NCBI RefSeq assembly: GCF_015229955.1
Contig: NZ_JAAKYZ010000001.1
Coordinates: 558,001 to 622,000 of the forward strand
From: Campylobacter concisus
Lineage (GTDB): Bacteria > Campylobacterota > Campylobacteria > Campylobacterales > Campylobacteraceae
DNA length: 64,000 bases
Direction: 5' to 3'
Shown here piece after piece: positions 27,662 through 37,168 of this stretch. The position numbers and the translations under genes were made by a program. Below the pieces are notes generated by a model. That model saw only the letters and a list, made by a program, of their open reading frames with translations, made no database searches and was not told the origin of the DNA. How positions within the stretch are numbered: the first letter of the stretch is position 1; every line of letters begins with the position of its first letter.

Positions 27662-27668
27662 ATTTTGC
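27655..27668 (+). promoter_or_regulatory. Sigma-54 promoter of flgP, overlapping the gyrA stop
   Basis: GGAATAAATTTTGC: GG at 27655-27656, 10 bases, GC at 27667-27668. It spans the last gyrA codons and stop and lies 37 bases before the flgP ATG. It has the same GGAA...TTTTGC form as the flgL promoter in this window. Confidence 0.82.
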
Positions 27669-27705
27669 TATTAAATTTTAAATAAAAGCATAAAAAAGGT
27701 TGTTT

Positions 27706-28206
27706 ATGAAGGTTAAAAATTTATCTTTTGCTTTGATGGTCGCTATTTTTAGCGGTTGCTCATTTAACGGCTTTATGGGCGAGCCAACTAGTACATCAAA
27801 CCGCAACGTAGTCATCCAAAAGGTCGATAAAGACGATCTTAGAGAGGTGATGAGAAAAGAGAAGATGATATATGATAGCGCTCCAAAAGAGACCACTTTT
27901 AGAGCCACAGGCGAGGGCATAGCTCCGCTAAATTCGCTCTCTTATGCTCAGTCAGTCACTCTTGCAAAAAGAGCAGCTATGGCTGATGCTTATTCGCAGC
28001 TTGCTGGTAAGCTTTATGGCGTAAAGATTAACGCTGAAGATACCGTAAGAGACGCGATGCTAAATGATTCATCTATCACTTCAAAGGTTCAAGGTCTTGT
28101 CAAAAATGCAAGGATCGTGAATGAAAATTTCAAAGACGGGCTTTATAAGGTAAATATGGAGCTTAAGATAGACGAAGATAAGTGGCGAGAAGTCTTTTCT
28201 TACTAA
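27706..28206 (+). CDS. flgP: Flagellar basal-disk lipoprotein FlgP
   Basis: 166 residues from the ATG at 27706 (AAAAGG 6 bases before); the in-frame TTG at 27700 is less likely. The signal ends in a lipobox (AIFSGCSF) and the mature part has the LPP20-like domain (AQSVTLAKRAAMADAYSQLA). Gene order gyrA-flgP-flgQ-flgR-asd matches C. jejuni. There FlgP is the outer-membrane lipoprotein that forms the large basal disk under the membrane and is needed for motility and high torque. It has a sigma-54 promoter and overlaps flgQ by 25 bases. Confidence 0.9.
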   Translation: MKVKNLSFALMVAIFSGCSFNGFMGEPTSTSNRNVVIQKVDKDDLREVMRKEKMIYDSAPKETTFRATGEGIAPLNSLSYAQSVTLAKRAAMADAYSQLAGKLYGVKINAEDTVRDAMLNDSSITSKVQGLVKNARIVNENFKDGLYKVNMELKIDEDKWREVFSY

Positions 28207-28574
28207 CGATACTTTTAAATTTCGCCTTTTGCCTAGAGGAGTTTATCTTCTGGGCAAAGGTAGATACGAAAAATCAAATAGTTGCCTTTGAAGAAATTTC
28301 ATTTTCAAAGGCGATGACTTTAACATCAAATCCAAAACCAAAATTTCTTTGCCAGATATATGCTTTTAAAGATGAAAATACCACAACTCTTGGCTTTTTA
28401 AATTTACACAAAGATGAGATTTTCGACTGCTTTGCCTTAAAAAAAGTGATAATAAAAAATGAGCTTAATGTTAAAAATGCACAGGTCACAAATGCTTCAA
28501 ATTTGAAAATTTTGCCAGTTAGATTTATGGTGGAATTTAAGCCAAAATCCGCTATCATCGGCACACTTCAATAA
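28182..28574 (+). CDS. flgQ: Flagellar motility protein FlgQ
   Basis: 130 residues beginning at GTG 28182, inside the flgP 3' end. A hydrophobic signal (SLFLLTILLNFAFC) is followed by a strand-rich domain without known motifs. Identity rests mainly on position between flgP and flgR, as in Campylobacter, where FlgQ is required for motility and for FlgP stability. The cysteine near the signal end could be a lipobox-like site but the match is poor. Confidence 0.78.
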   Translation: MARSLFLLTILLNFAFCLEEFIFWAKVDTKNQIVAFEEISFSKAMTLTSNPKPKFLCQIYAFKDENTTTLGFLNLHKDEIFDCFALKKVIIKNELNVKNAQVTNASNLKILPVRFMVEFKPKSAIIGTLQ

Positions 28575-28586
28575 AAAAGAGATCAA

Positions 28587-29741
28587 ATGAATATCGTCAT
28601 AGTAGAAGATGACATCAATATGCGAAAGTCGCTTGAGATCGCACTTGGCGAGTATGAAGAGCTAAACATCAAGAGTTACAAGAGCGCAGTTGAAGCTCTA
28701 AAAAAGCTAAGCGACGATACTGATCTAATCATCACCGATATAAACATGCCAAAGATGGACGGACTTGAGTTCATTAAAGAGTTAAACGGCAAATTTGACG
28801 TCATCATAATGACTGGAAACGCCACACTTAATAAGGCGATCGAGAGCGTTAGACTTGGCGTGAAAGACTTTTTAACAAAGCCATTTGACGTCTCAACGCT
28901 ATATGAAGCGATAAAAAGAGTAGAGGCGCTAAAACAAAAAATCCCAAAAAGCATAAAAAAAATTGAAACTAAAAGCGAAAATAACGGCTTTTTAGCCACT
29001 TCAAAGGCGCTTGAAGCTACGCTAAATATCGCACTAAAAGCTGCAAGAACTGACGCTTCAATAATGCTTAGTGGCGAAAGCGGTGTTGGCAAGGAGGTCT
29101 TTGCTAAATTTATCCATGCAAACTCACCTAGAAAAGATGCTGTATTTGTTGCTTTAAATATGGCAGCGATCCCTGAAAATTTGATAGAAAGTGAGCTTTT
29201 TGGCTTTGAAAAGGGCGCATTTACTGACGCTGCGACTACAAAAAAAGGACAGTTTGAGCTAGCAAATGGTGGAACGCTATTTTTAGATGAGATCGGCGAG
29301 ATGCCTATAAATTTACAACCAAAGCTGCTTCGTGCCTTGCAGGAGCGCGAGATAACAAGACTTGGCGCTACAAAGAGCGAAAAGATAGATGTTCGCATCA
29401 TCTGCGCTACAAACGCAAATTTAGAGCTTGCGATGAAAGAGGGCAGGTTTAGAGAGGATCTTTTCTACCGCCTAAATACGATCCCGCTTTTCATCCCGCC
29501 ACTTCGTGAGCGAAAAGATGAAATTTTACCTATCGCGCAGGATACTTTAGAAAAATGTTGCAAAGAGTATGGCTTTGAGGCTAAAAATTTCTCAAAAGCG
29601 GCAAAAGAGGAGCTTTTGAGCTATGACTATCCAGGCAACATAAGAGAGCTCATTTCAGTCGTGCAAAGAGCAGTGATACTAAGCGAGGGTGATGAAATTT
29701 TGCCAAATGATCTATTTTTACAAGCCAGAAGCAAAAAATAG
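28587..29741 (+). CDS. flgR: Sigma-54 response regulator FlgR without DNA-binding domain
   Basis: 384 residues. The receiver domain (1-120) has phospho-acceptor D51 in IITDINMPKMDG. The AAA+ domain has Walker A GESGVGKE, the sigma-54 contact loop GAFTDA (GAFTGA is usual) and FRVIC-type RIICATN. It ends at VILSEGDEILPNDLF with no Fis-type helix-turn-helix. The architecture is like H. pylori FlgR (381), whereas C. jejuni FlgR has an extra C-terminal domain. It is activated by kinase FlgS and switches on the sigma-54 flagellar genes, including probably the flgL and flgP promoters here. Confidence 0.92.
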   Translation: MNIVIVEDDINMRKSLEIALGEYEELNIKSYKSAVEALKKLSDDTDLIITDINMPKMDGLEFIKELNGKFDVIIMTGNATLNKAIESVRLGVKDFLTKPFDVSTLYEAIKRVEALKQKIPKSIKKIETKSENNGFLATSKALEATLNIALKAARTDASIMLSGESGVGKEVFAKFIHANSPRKDAVFVALNMAAIPENLIESELFGFEKGAFTDAATTKKGQFELANGGTLFLDEIGEMPINLQPKLLRALQEREITRLGATKSEKIDVRIICATNANLELAMKEGRFREDLFYRLNTIPLFIPPLRERKDEILPIAQDTLEKCCKEYGFEAKNFSKAAKEELLSYDYPGNIRELISVVQRAVILSEGDEILPNDLFLQARSKK

Positions 29742-29790
29742 CCATAAATTTAAGTAAAATTACGAAAATTAAAAAAGATAAGGAGAGCAG

Positions 29791-30816
29791 ATGAGAAAAT
29801 TTAACGTAGCAGTCGTTGGTGCTACTGGAGCGGTCGGCGAAGAGCTTTTTAGAGTTATGGAAGAGGTTGATTTTCCAGTTGGAGAGCTTTTACCGCTTGC
29901 TAGTGCAAAAAGTGCTGGTAGCGAGATCGAATTTAATGGCAAATATTACAAGGTAAAAGAGCTAACCGAAAAGGTTTTTAGCGAGCACGAGATTGATATT
30001 GCTTTTTTTAGTGCGGGCGGTTCAGTCTCAGAGAAATTTGCCAAATTTGCAGCTGATAGTGGCGCAGTAGTTATCGATAACACCAGCCATTTTAGGATGG
30101 ATAAAGACATTCCTCTTGTTGTGCCAGAGTGTAATCCAAGTGATATAGCTATGTGGAAAAATCGCGGTATCATCGCAAATCCAAACTGCTCAACCATCCA
30201 AATGGTGCAAATTTTAAAACCACTAAACGACGCTTTTAGTATCAACAGAGTTGATGTCTCTACTTACCAAGCAGCAAGCGGTGCTGGCAAAGAGGGTATG
30301 GAAGAGCTTGTCGTTCAGATGCAAAAATTCTTTGAGTTTAAACTTGATGAGTGCGAGCCAAAGGTATTTGCACACCGCCTAGCGCTAAATGTGATCCCTC
30401 ACATCGATGTTTTTTTGGATAACGACTACACAAAAGAAGAGATGAAAATGGTCAATGAGACGCAAAAAATTCTTCACAAAGATATAGAAGTTAGCGCTAC
30501 CTGTGTGCGTGTGCCAGTGCTTAGAAGTCACTCTGAGGCGATTACTATCCACTTTGACAAAGATGTAAGTGCAGATGCTGCAAGAGAAATTTTAAGCAAG
30601 GCTCCAAGCGTCGTTGTAGTCGATAATCCAGCAAATAAAGAGTATCCAATGCCTATCATTTCAAGCGATACAAATGAGACTTATGTCGGTAGGATCAGAG
30701 TTGATAATTACAGACCTAATGTGCTTCACCTTTGGTGCAGTGCCGATCAGATCCGCGTAGGGGCTGCGACAAATGCCGTCAGGATCGCACAAAAGTGGAT
30801 CGCGATGCAAGAGTAA
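29791..30816 (+). CDS. asd: Aspartate-semialdehyde dehydrogenase
   Basis: 341 residues. VVGATGAVGEELFRVM binds NADP; ANPNCSTIQM contains the catalytic cysteine; HSEAITIHF contains the conserved histidine region. It reduces aspartyl phosphate to the semialdehyde for lysine/diaminopimelate, threonine and methionine synthesis. An AAGGAG site precedes the ATG. It follows flgR by 49 bases, and the asd-flgR neighbourhood is conserved in Campylobacter. Confidence 0.97.
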   Translation: MRKFNVAVVGATGAVGEELFRVMEEVDFPVGELLPLASAKSAGSEIEFNGKYYKVKELTEKVFSEHEIDIAFFSAGGSVSEKFAKFAADSGAVVIDNTSHFRMDKDIPLVVPECNPSDIAMWKNRGIIANPNCSTIQMVQILKPLNDAFSINRVDVSTYQAASGAGKEGMEELVVQMQKFFEFKLDECEPKVFAHRLALNVIPHIDVFLDNDYTKEEMKMVNETQKILHKDIEVSATCVRVPVLRSHSEAITIHFDKDVSADAAREILSKAPSVVVVDNPANKEYPMPIISSDTNETYVGRIRVDNYRPNVLHLWCSADQIRVGAATNAVRIAQKWIAMQE

Positions 30817-30832
30817 ATAAAAAGGATTTTTA

Positions 30833-31339
30833 TTGCGTAAGATATTTGAAAAAATTTTGCTTGCTAGCAACAGCTTTACATTTTTTCCAGTAGTTTTTGG
30901 ACTTTTAGGTGCGATCGTACTTTTTATCATTGCAAGCTATGACGTCGGCAAGGTACTTTTAGAGGTTTATAAATATTTCTTTGCTGCAGATTTTCACGTT
31001 GAAAATTTCCACTCAGAAGTCGTTGGTGAGATAGTTGGAGCGATCGATCTATACTTGATGGCGCTTGTTCTTTATATATTTAGCTTCGGAATTTACGAGC
31101 TTTTCATCTCAGAGATCACACAGTTAAAGCAGTCAAAGCAGAGCAAAGTCTTAGAGGTTCACTCTCTTGATGAGCTAAAAGATAAGCTTGGCAAAGTGAT
31201 CGTCATGGTCTTAATCGTAAATTTCTTCCAAAGGGTGCTTCACGCAAACTTCACAACTCCGCTTGAGATGGCCTATCTTGCGGCTTCTATCCTAGCGCTT
31301 TGTCTTGGACTTTATTTCCTCCACAAGGGAGATCACTAA
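30833..31339 (+). CDS. UPF0114 (YqhA-like) membrane protein
   Basis: 168 residues with four hydrophobic segments; starts at TTG 30833 with AAAGGA upstream. KILLASNSFTFFPVVFGLLG near the N-terminus and IFSFGIYELFISEI in the middle are typical of UPF0114. Function unknown. It lies 16 bases after asd and ends at a clear hairpin terminator, so it is probably cotranscribed with asd. Confidence 0.85.
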   Translation: MRKIFEKILLASNSFTFFPVVFGLLGAIVLFIIASYDVGKVLLEVYKYFFAADFHVENFHSEVVGEIVGAIDLYLMALVLYIFSFGIYELFISEITQLKQSKQSKVLEVHSLDELKDKLGKVIVMVLIVNFFQRVLHANFTTPLEMAYLAASILALCLGLYFLHKGDH

Positions 31340-31368
31340 AATTTTAAGCGTTTTTACGCTTAAAATTT
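31339..31368 (+). terminator. Terminator after the asd/UPF0114 unit
   Basis: AAATTTTAAGCGT (31339-31351) pairs with 31356-31368 around a TTTT loop: a 13-bp perfect stem ending in TTT, right at the UPF0114 stop. Confidence 0.75.
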
Positions 31369-31431
31369 CTCCTACATCTTTTCTTTAGCTATTTTTAGGT
31401 AATATCCCTTTAAAAATTTAAAGGAAATTTA

Positions 31432-32454
31432 ATGATTTTTATAGACGCTTGTCTTAAAAAACCTACCCCTTATACGCCTGTTTGGATGATGCGCCAAGCC
31501 GGTAGATATTTGCCAGAGTATATGCGAGTACGCGCGCAAGCAGGTGATTTTTTGTCACTTTGCAAAGACTACAAAAAGGCTAGCGAGGTTACGCTTCAAC
31601 CAGTTGAAATTCTAGGCGTTGATGCGGCGATTTTATTTAGCGACATTCTCGTTGTGCCTCTTGAAATGGGCATGGATCTACGTTTTGAAAAGGGCGAGGG
31701 TCCAGTTTTTAGTGAGCCTTTACGTGATAAAGCCGCACTTGACGCACTTAGTATCGAAAAATCGACTAAAAATTTAGCATACGTCTATGACACGATAAAG
31801 CTCACAAGAGAAAATTTAGCCAAAGATAAGGCGCTCATTGGCTTTTGTGGCGCACCTTGGACGATAGCTACATATATGATCGAGGGTGGTGGCAGTAAAA
31901 CTTATGCAGTTTGCAAAAAAATGCTCTATCAAAATCCAGAATTTTTACATCAAATCTTAGAAAAAGTGACGCAAGCACTCATCCTTTACGTCAAAGAGCA
32001 GATAAGAGCAGGCGTAAATGCGGTGCAAATTTTTGACAGCTGGGCGGCTGCGCTTGAAGAGCAGGCTTATTTTGAGTTTGGGTTTAACTACATAAACAAA
32101 ATAGTTGATAGCGTCAAGGCTGAGTTTCCAGAGATCCCAGTCATCGTTTTCCCAAAAGGTATAAGCGGCTATCTAGATAAAATTTCAGGAAACTTTGATG
32201 TTTTTGGTGTCGACTGGAGTACACCGATTGAGCTAGCCAAAGCAAAACTTAGTCCAAGATACATCCTTCAGGGTAATATGGAGCCAACAAGGCTTTATAG
32301 AAAAAAGGCGATAGATGAGGGTGTGGATAAAATTTTAAGCACGATGAAAGGCGTGCCGCATATTTTTAACCTCGGTCATGGAATTTTGCCTGATGTACCA
32401 GTTGAGAATGCAAAATATTTTATAAAACAGGTGCAGACAAAAAGTGCAAGGTAA
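31432..32454 (+). CDS. hemE: Uroporphyrinogen decarboxylase
   Basis: 340 residues. The signature [20 protein letters not shown] is at the N-terminus, with [17 protein letters not shown] in the middle and [16 protein letters not shown] near the end. It decarboxylates uroporphyrinogen III to coproporphyrinogen III in haem synthesis. The 3' end overlaps the radical SAM gene by 11 bases, an arrangement also found in C. jejuni. Confidence 0.96.
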   Translation: MIFIDACLKKPTPYTPVWMMRQAGRYLPEYMRVRAQAGDFLSLCKDYKKASEVTLQPVEILGVDAAILFSDILVVPLEMGMDLRFEKGEGPVFSEPLRDKAALDALSIEKSTKNLAYVYDTIKLTRENLAKDKALIGFCGAPWTIATYMIEGGGSKTYAVCKKMLYQNPEFLHQILEKVTQALILYVKEQIRAGVNAVQIFDSWAAALEEQAYFEFGFNYINKIVDSVKAEFPEIPVIVFPKGISGYLDKISGNFDVFGVDWSTPIELAKAKLSPRYILQGNMEPTRLYRKKAIDEGVDKILSTMKGVPHIFNLGHGILPDVPVENAKYFIKQVQTKSAR

Positions 32455-33367
32455 CAAGCCTTGCATCGTCTTTGGACCGATAAATTCTCGCCGTTTTGGC
32501 ATGAGCCTTGGCATCGATCTAAGCCCAAAGCAAAAATCATGTAATTTTGACTGTGTTTATTGCGAGCTAAGTGGCGCAAAGACTGTTGAAACAATAGAAA
32601 ATCCGCCAAGCGTTGATGAGATCATAAACGATTTAAAAGAAGCATTAAAAACTCATCAAAACATCGATGTCATCACACTTACAGCAAATGGCGAACCAAC
32701 TCTTTACCCGTACTTAAAAGAGCTGATAGCAAAAGTAAATGAGCTAAAAGGTAGTGCAAAAACACTCATTCTAAGCAATGGCTCAGGTGTAAGAGATCAA
32801 AAAATTTGTGAAGCCTTGCAAGGGCTTGATATAGTGAAATTTAGCCTTGATAGCGCAGTGCAAAGCACTTTTAAAAAGATAGACCGCAATAAAAGTGGTA
32901 TAGAAGTAAATGAACTTATAAAAGCAATGGCTAAATTTCGCAAGGAATTTACTGGCGAGCTTGTGCTTGAAATTTTAGTCGTGGCTGGATTTAACGACAA
33001 AAAAAGTGAGTTTGAAGCACTTAATGTGGCGATAAATGAGATAGCTCCGCACCGAGTGGATATTGGCACGATAGATCGTCCACCAGCTTATAATGTAAAG
33101 AGTGTAGATGCCAAAAAACTAGAGGAGCTAGCCAAGCAGATAAGTGGCGTACCGGTTAATATAGCTAAGGCTCACAAAATAGAGCAAAAGTATAACTTTA
33201 GTGAAGATGAAATTTTAGAAATGCTAAGGCGTCGTCCGCAAACTATTGCAAATGTTGAAGAGAATTTCTCAGAATACTCAAAGCAAATTTTAAACAAGCT
33301 CTTGCAACAAGATGTGGTTTATCTAGCCGATGTTGCCGGAGTAAAATTTTACAAACTAAGAGCATAA
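32444..33367 (+). CDS. Radical SAM protein (COG0731-like)
   Basis: 307 residues from GTG 32444. The cluster-binding cysteines are in [11 protein letters not shown] (CX3CX2C), followed by [13 protein letters not shown] and a TIM-barrel-like core, then a C-terminal helical extension. This group is annotated as a Fe-S oxidoreductase related to wyosine-type enzymes; no substrate is known to me. It is coupled to hemE by overlap, but that does not prove a haem role. The next gene starts with no gap. Confidence 0.85.
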   Translation: MQGNKPCIVFGPINSRRFGMSLGIDLSPKQKSCNFDCVYCELSGAKTVETIENPPSVDEIINDLKEALKTHQNIDVITLTANGEPTLYPYLKELIAKVNELKGSAKTLILSNGSGVRDQKICEALQGLDIVKFSLDSAVQSTFKKIDRNKSGIEVNELIKAMAKFRKEFTGELVLEILVVAGFNDKKSEFEALNVAINEIAPHRVDIGTIDRPPAYNVKSVDAKKLEELAKQISGVPVNIAKAHKIEQKYNFSEDEILEMLRRRPQTIANVEENFSEYSKQILNKLLQQDVVYLADVAGVKFYKLRA

Positions 33368-34192
33368 ATGAAAAGAATCCTTACAATACAAGATATCTCG
33401 TGCGTTGGTAAATGTTCCCTTACTGTCGCGCTTCCGATAATTAGCGCTCAAGGCATTGAGACGTGCATATTGCCTACTGCGCTACTTTCGACTCATACTG
33501 GCTTTAAAAATTTCACATTTCGTGATCTGACTGATGAATTTGACGCGGTAACACAAGTATGGCACAAAGAAAATATCGCATTTGATGGAATTTATACTGG
33601 ATTTTTAGGTAGCTTTAGCCAGCTTGAGCTGATAGAGAAAATTTTTAATGAGTTTAATGACTCTGCTCCACTAATACTTGTAGATCCTTGCATGGGTGAC
33701 AATGGCAAGCTCTATCATGGGTTTGATGAAAAATTTGTTATGAAAATGCGCGAACTTTGCACAAAGGCTCACGTCATCACGCCAAATATAACAGAGGCAA
33801 GCTTTATGTGCGGGATGCCGTTTTTTGGCAGTGACTATACGCAAGATTATATTTTAGAGTTGCTTGAAGGCTTAGCTAGCTTTGGAGCTAGAAAGATCGT
33901 GCTAAAGGGCATTAGATACAAGCAAAATGAATGCGGCATCATAGCTTACGACGCAAAGACAAAAGAAAAAGTGGAGTATTTTCACGAGTTTTTGCCATTT
34001 CACACGAGTGGAACTGGAGATATTTTTGCTTCTGTACTTTTTGGCTCGCTAGTAAATGGCGAAACAATAGAAACTGCTATAAAAAAGGCGGCAAACTTTG
34101 TACTTAGTAGCATTAAAATCACGCTAAAAGATAAGAGTCGCACATGGTATGGTGTACAGTTTGAAAAGGTGCTTGGCACTCTTGCAAAATAG
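33368..34192 (+). CDS. Pyridoxal/pyridoxamine kinase (PdxY/PdxK-like)
   Basis: 274 residues of the ribokinase superfamily. ILTIQDISCVGKCSLTVALP is the family's N-terminus, LVDPCMGDNGKLY the middle, and HTSGTGDIFASVLFG contains the catalytic aspartate of GTGD. It phosphorylates B6 vitamers to pyridoxal phosphate (salvage). It is adjacent to the radical SAM gene (no gap) and convergent with the DUF488 gene 9 bases away. Confidence 0.85.
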   Translation: MKRILTIQDISCVGKCSLTVALPIISAQGIETCILPTALLSTHTGFKNFTFRDLTDEFDAVTQVWHKENIAFDGIYTGFLGSFSQLELIEKIFNEFNDSAPLILVDPCMGDNGKLYHGFDEKFVMKMRELCTKAHVITPNITEASFMCGMPFFGSDYTQDYILELLEGLASFGARKIVLKGIRYKQNECGIIAYDAKTKEKVEYFHEFLPFHTSGTGDIFASVLFGSLVNGETIETAIKKAANFVLSSIKITLKDKSRTWYGVQFEKVLGTLAK

Positions 34193-34201
34193 GCGGGCAA
34201 A

Positions 34202-34561
34202 CTACTTATTTAAAATTTTTAATAACACAACGATATGGCAAAGATTTATATCTTTGCTAGCTGTTAGGAGTGCTATATCGCCATGCTCTTTTTCTAGTTT
34301 TTTTAGCATTTTAAAGCAAGATTGTGCTTTTTCATTATCAAGCTCGAGCTCAAATTTCTCACAAAACTCATCAAATCTGGCTTCTCTATCTTCATGAAAC
34401 CACTCTCTTAAAGCAGTGCTTGGTGTGATATCTTTTAACCAAAGGAAATTTGAAAATATCTCTTTTCTTATACCTCTTGGATAGAGTCTATCAATAAAAG
34501 CCGCCTTCATATCCAAACTATCATCTTTGATAAAATCATAAATTCTATAAGCTTTAAACAT
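34202..34561 (-). CDS. DUF488 family protein
   Basis: 119 residues with the DUF488 motifs FIDRLYPRGIRKE near the N-terminus, LREWFHED in the middle and IALLTASKDINLCH near the end. Function unknown; the family is small, cytosolic and often single-copy. A minus-strand transcript would start in the AT-rich region up to 34700. Convergent with the kinase. Confidence 0.85.
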   Translation of the reverse strand: MFKAYRIYDFIKDDSLDMKAAFIDRLYPRGIRKEIFSNFLWLKDITPSTALREWFHEDREARFDEFCEKFELELDNEKAQSCFKMLKKLEKEHGDIALLTASKDINLCHIVVLLKILNK

Positions 34562-34700
34562 GTTGTGATTGTAGTCCTATAATGTTTATAAATAAAAAAA
34601 TATTCTAAATTATCTTATATTTTTTATGTTTGTTTAATTTACCTTGCGTTTTCTTTAAATTTAAAATAGAATAATGCAAGAATTTATTTAAGGAAGTTAA

Positions 34701-35108
34701 ATGAAAATTTCAAATTTGATAGTTTTTTGCACTATCTTAGCTTTATTTTCTGGTTGTATGGCACCACAATTTACACCAAAGCCATTATCACCAGACTCAA
34801 AAGGTATAGCTATGGTAAATTCTACACCTTATAGTTGCAAAGTTTTAGGCGAGGCAGAAGGAAGCGATGAGGCAAATGGTAGAATGAACCCAACTATTGA
34901 AGGACTTAGACAAGGTGCGATAAATGATCTAAAAAATGAAGCAGTTGAAATAGTAGGACTTCATAAAAGAGTTGTACTTTACATTATAAAAGAAGAGGCG
35001 CTTTGCTACTGGCTTTTTGAAGGTATTAAAACCTGCCCAGATGGAAGCTCGTCTGCACTTGGTTATAGAGTAAGAGCTCAAATTTTTGATTGTGGCGATA
35101 AGAATTAA
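34701..35108 (+). CDS. DUF4156-type lipoprotein
   Basis: 135 residues: signal peptide ending in the lipobox ALFSGCMAP, then a compact domain with STPYSCKVLGEAEG and a helix with GAINDLKNEAVEIVG, as in the DUF4156 family (E. coli YjeI). Four further cysteines could form disulfides. Function unknown; likely anchored in the envelope. AAGGAAG site before the ATG. Confidence 0.75.
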   Translation: MKISNLIVFCTILALFSGCMAPQFTPKPLSPDSKGIAMVNSTPYSCKVLGEAEGSDEANGRMNPTIEGLRQGAINDLKNEAVEIVGLHKRVVLYIIKEEALCYWLFEGIKTCPDGSSSALGYRVRAQIFDCGDKN

Positions 35109-35203
35109 ACTAGGGCTAGAAAATAGTCCTAAAAAGAATAAATTTAAATTAAAGCTCGTTTTGATAAAATCCCAACATAAAAATCACTAAAAAGGTTATC
35201 ATT

Positions 35204-36130
35204 ATGAGAGGCTATAAGATTTTCTCAGGAACGGCTAATATTGAGCTTTCAAAGAAAATTTCGCAATATCTTTCACTTCCTCTTAGCGAGGCAAGTATAA
35301 AAAGATTTAGCGATGGAGAGATCAGCGTGCAAATCGGCGAGAGCGTGCGCGGAAAAGATGTTTTTGTCATTCAGCCAACATGTGCACCGACAAATACAAA
35401 TTTAATGGAGCTACTTATCTTAACTGATGCTTTAAGACGTAGCAGTGCAAGCTCTATAACAGCGATTGTGCCGTATTTTGGCTACGCTAGACAAGATAGA
35501 AAAGCAGCTCCTAGAGTGCCGATCACTGCAAAACTAGTGGCAAACATGATGCAAACAGCAGGTATCGATAGAGTCGTCACTATGGATCTTCATGCAGGGC
35601 AAATTCAAGGATTTTTTGATATTCCGGTAGATAACCTTTATGGAAGTATCATTTTTAATGACTACGTAAGAGCTAAAAATTTACCAAACCCAATTGTTGC
35701 AAGTCCTGATGTAGGCGGTGTCGCTCGTGCTAGAGCCTTAGCTAAAAATCTAAATCTTGACATGGTTATCGTAGATAAGCGCCGCGAAAAAGCAAACGAG
35801 AGCGAAGTAATGAATATAATCGGTGACGTAAATGGTAAAGATGTGATTTTAGTCGATGATATGATCGATACCGCTGGCACGATCGTAAAGGCAGCTGAAA
35901 TTTTTAAAGAGCGTGGCGCAACTAGTGTTATGGCATTTTGCACGCATCCAGTCCTTAGCGGACCAGCTTACGATAGGCTAAAACTAGGCTTTTTAGATGA
36001 GCTAGTGGTAACAGATACTATACCTTTAGCAGAGGAGCTACCTTGTATAAAAGTGCTAAGTGCAGCTTCTTTATTTGGCGAAGTGATACGCCGTGTATAT
36101 CACAATGAAAGCGTAAATAGCTTATTTTAA
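35204..36130 (+). CDS. prs: Ribose-phosphate pyrophosphokinase
   Basis: 308 residues. It carries the [12 protein letters not shown] motif, [19 protein letters not shown] (flexible loop and ATP contact), a [14 protein letters not shown] segment, and the PRPP-binding [15 protein letters not shown]. It makes PRPP from ribose-5-phosphate and ATP for nucleotides, histidine and tryptophan. Normal length; single gene followed by a hairpin. Confidence 0.97.
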   Translation: MRGYKIFSGTANIELSKKISQYLSLPLSEASIKRFSDGEISVQIGESVRGKDVFVIQPTCAPTNTNLMELLILTDALRRSSASSITAIVPYFGYARQDRKAAPRVPITAKLVANMMQTAGIDRVVTMDLHAGQIQGFFDIPVDNLYGSIIFNDYVRAKNLPNPIVASPDVGGVARARALAKNLNLDMVIVDKRREKANESEVMNIIGDVNGKDVILVDDMIDTAGTIVKAAEIFKERGATSVMAFCTHPVLSGPAYDRLKLGFLDELVVTDTIPLAEELPCIKVLSAASLFGEVIRRVYHNESVNSLF

Positions 36131-36135
36131 TTAAT

Positions 36136-36173
36136 TTTGGCTTTTGTTTTTAGCGTTTCAGGCAAAAGCCAAA
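36136..36173. terminator. Convergent hairpin between prs and tilS
   Basis: TTTGGCTTTTG (36136-36146) pairs with CAAAAGCCAAA (36163-36173), an 11-bp stem with a 16-base loop, between two convergent genes. It may serve both, though T-tails are poor. Confidence 0.5.
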
Positions 36174-36187
36174 TCTTTCAATATTTA

Positions 36188-37168
36188 TTAGAATTTAATT
36201 TTTGATAAATCAAAATTTGTAGCAAAAAGATAGCCTCTATTTATAGCTGGAATTTTTAAAATTCTAGCCTTCTCTTTAAAAATTTTTGGCATTATGGTTT
36301 TACAAAATGGAGTTACTAGAAGGTAAGTATCTGCATATCCGACAGCGATCTTGCCGCTTAGCACCACGCTTGTTTGCTTTGCTAAATTTGTGCTTAGCTC
36401 ATCTTTTTGAGCTTTGCTTAGAAGCACGTTTAGCTCTTTTGCCGCCATATCGACACCTCGCACAACGTTGCTATCATTTTTTATGATAAAAATTTCATCA
36501 CTTATTTTTGTGATATTTGGCATTAAAATTTGTCTATCGGCTTCTAAAAACTCAAAGCTCTTTTGTACGCCACTAAAATATCTATCCAAAAATGGCTCAC
36601 TAAAATTTAGCCTCATGAAGCTTCTTTTTAACTCGCCTTTTAAATTTGTCTCATCGATAAAATAGCGTAAATTTCTCTCGTCAAGATAGCTTTGAAGCTC
36701 TTTTTTGCGTAAATTTAAAAGCGGCCTAACTAGCCAGAAATGCTTTCTCTTTTCAAGCTCGCTCATACCAAAGAGCTCTTTTAGTCCAGCACCCTTACTA
36801 AGCTGCATCAAAAACCACTCAAATTTATCGTCAAACTGATGCGCTAGGATTAAATTTTCGTAGCCAAATTTTTGGCAAATTTCTCCAAAAAATTCATATC
36901 TTGCCTCGCGCGCATTTTTTTCAAAATTTGAGTTATCTAAAAAAACGCTTTTAGTATAAATTTTTTTACCAAATTTATCTGCGAGTTCTTTTGCGCTTTT
37001 TATTTCGTTTTTGCTTTGCTCTCGAACATTGTAATCAACCATTGCTAGATCAAATTTGATCCCAGCATCTTCTAAAATGTAAAAAAGTGCAGTGCTGTCT
37101 ATGCCGTGCGAGAAGGCTAGTAGGTTTGCACCTGAGTTTAGCTTTTCTCGCACATTTTGGTTTATCAT
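36188..37168 (-). CDS. tilS: tRNA(Ile)-lysidine synthase
   Basis: 326 residues. PP-loop near the N-terminus reads [17 protein letters not shown], where the usual SGGxDS has histidine in place of the first glycine; [19 protein letters not shown] is the TilS-specific motif. It converts the wobble C of tRNA-Ile(CAU) to lysidine. It is shorter than E. coli TilS (432), lacking most of the C-terminal domains, as in other Campylobacterota. It overlaps rimO by 4 bases. Confidence 0.92.
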   Translation of the reverse strand: MINQNVREKLNSGANLLAFSHGIDSTALFYILEDAGIKFDLAMVDYNVREQSKNEIKSAKELADKFGKKIYTKSVFLDNSNFEKNAREARYEFFGEICQKFGYENLILAHQFDDKFEWFLMQLSKGAGLKELFGMSELEKRKHFWLVRPLLNLRKKELQSYLDERNLRYFIDETNLKGELKRSFMRLNFSEPFLDRYFSGVQKSFEFLEADRQILMPNITKISDEIFIIKNDSNVVRGVDMAAKELNVLLSKAQKDELSTNLAKQTSVVLSGKIAVGYADTYLLVTPFCKTIMPKIFKEKARILKIPAINRGYLFATNFDLSKIKF

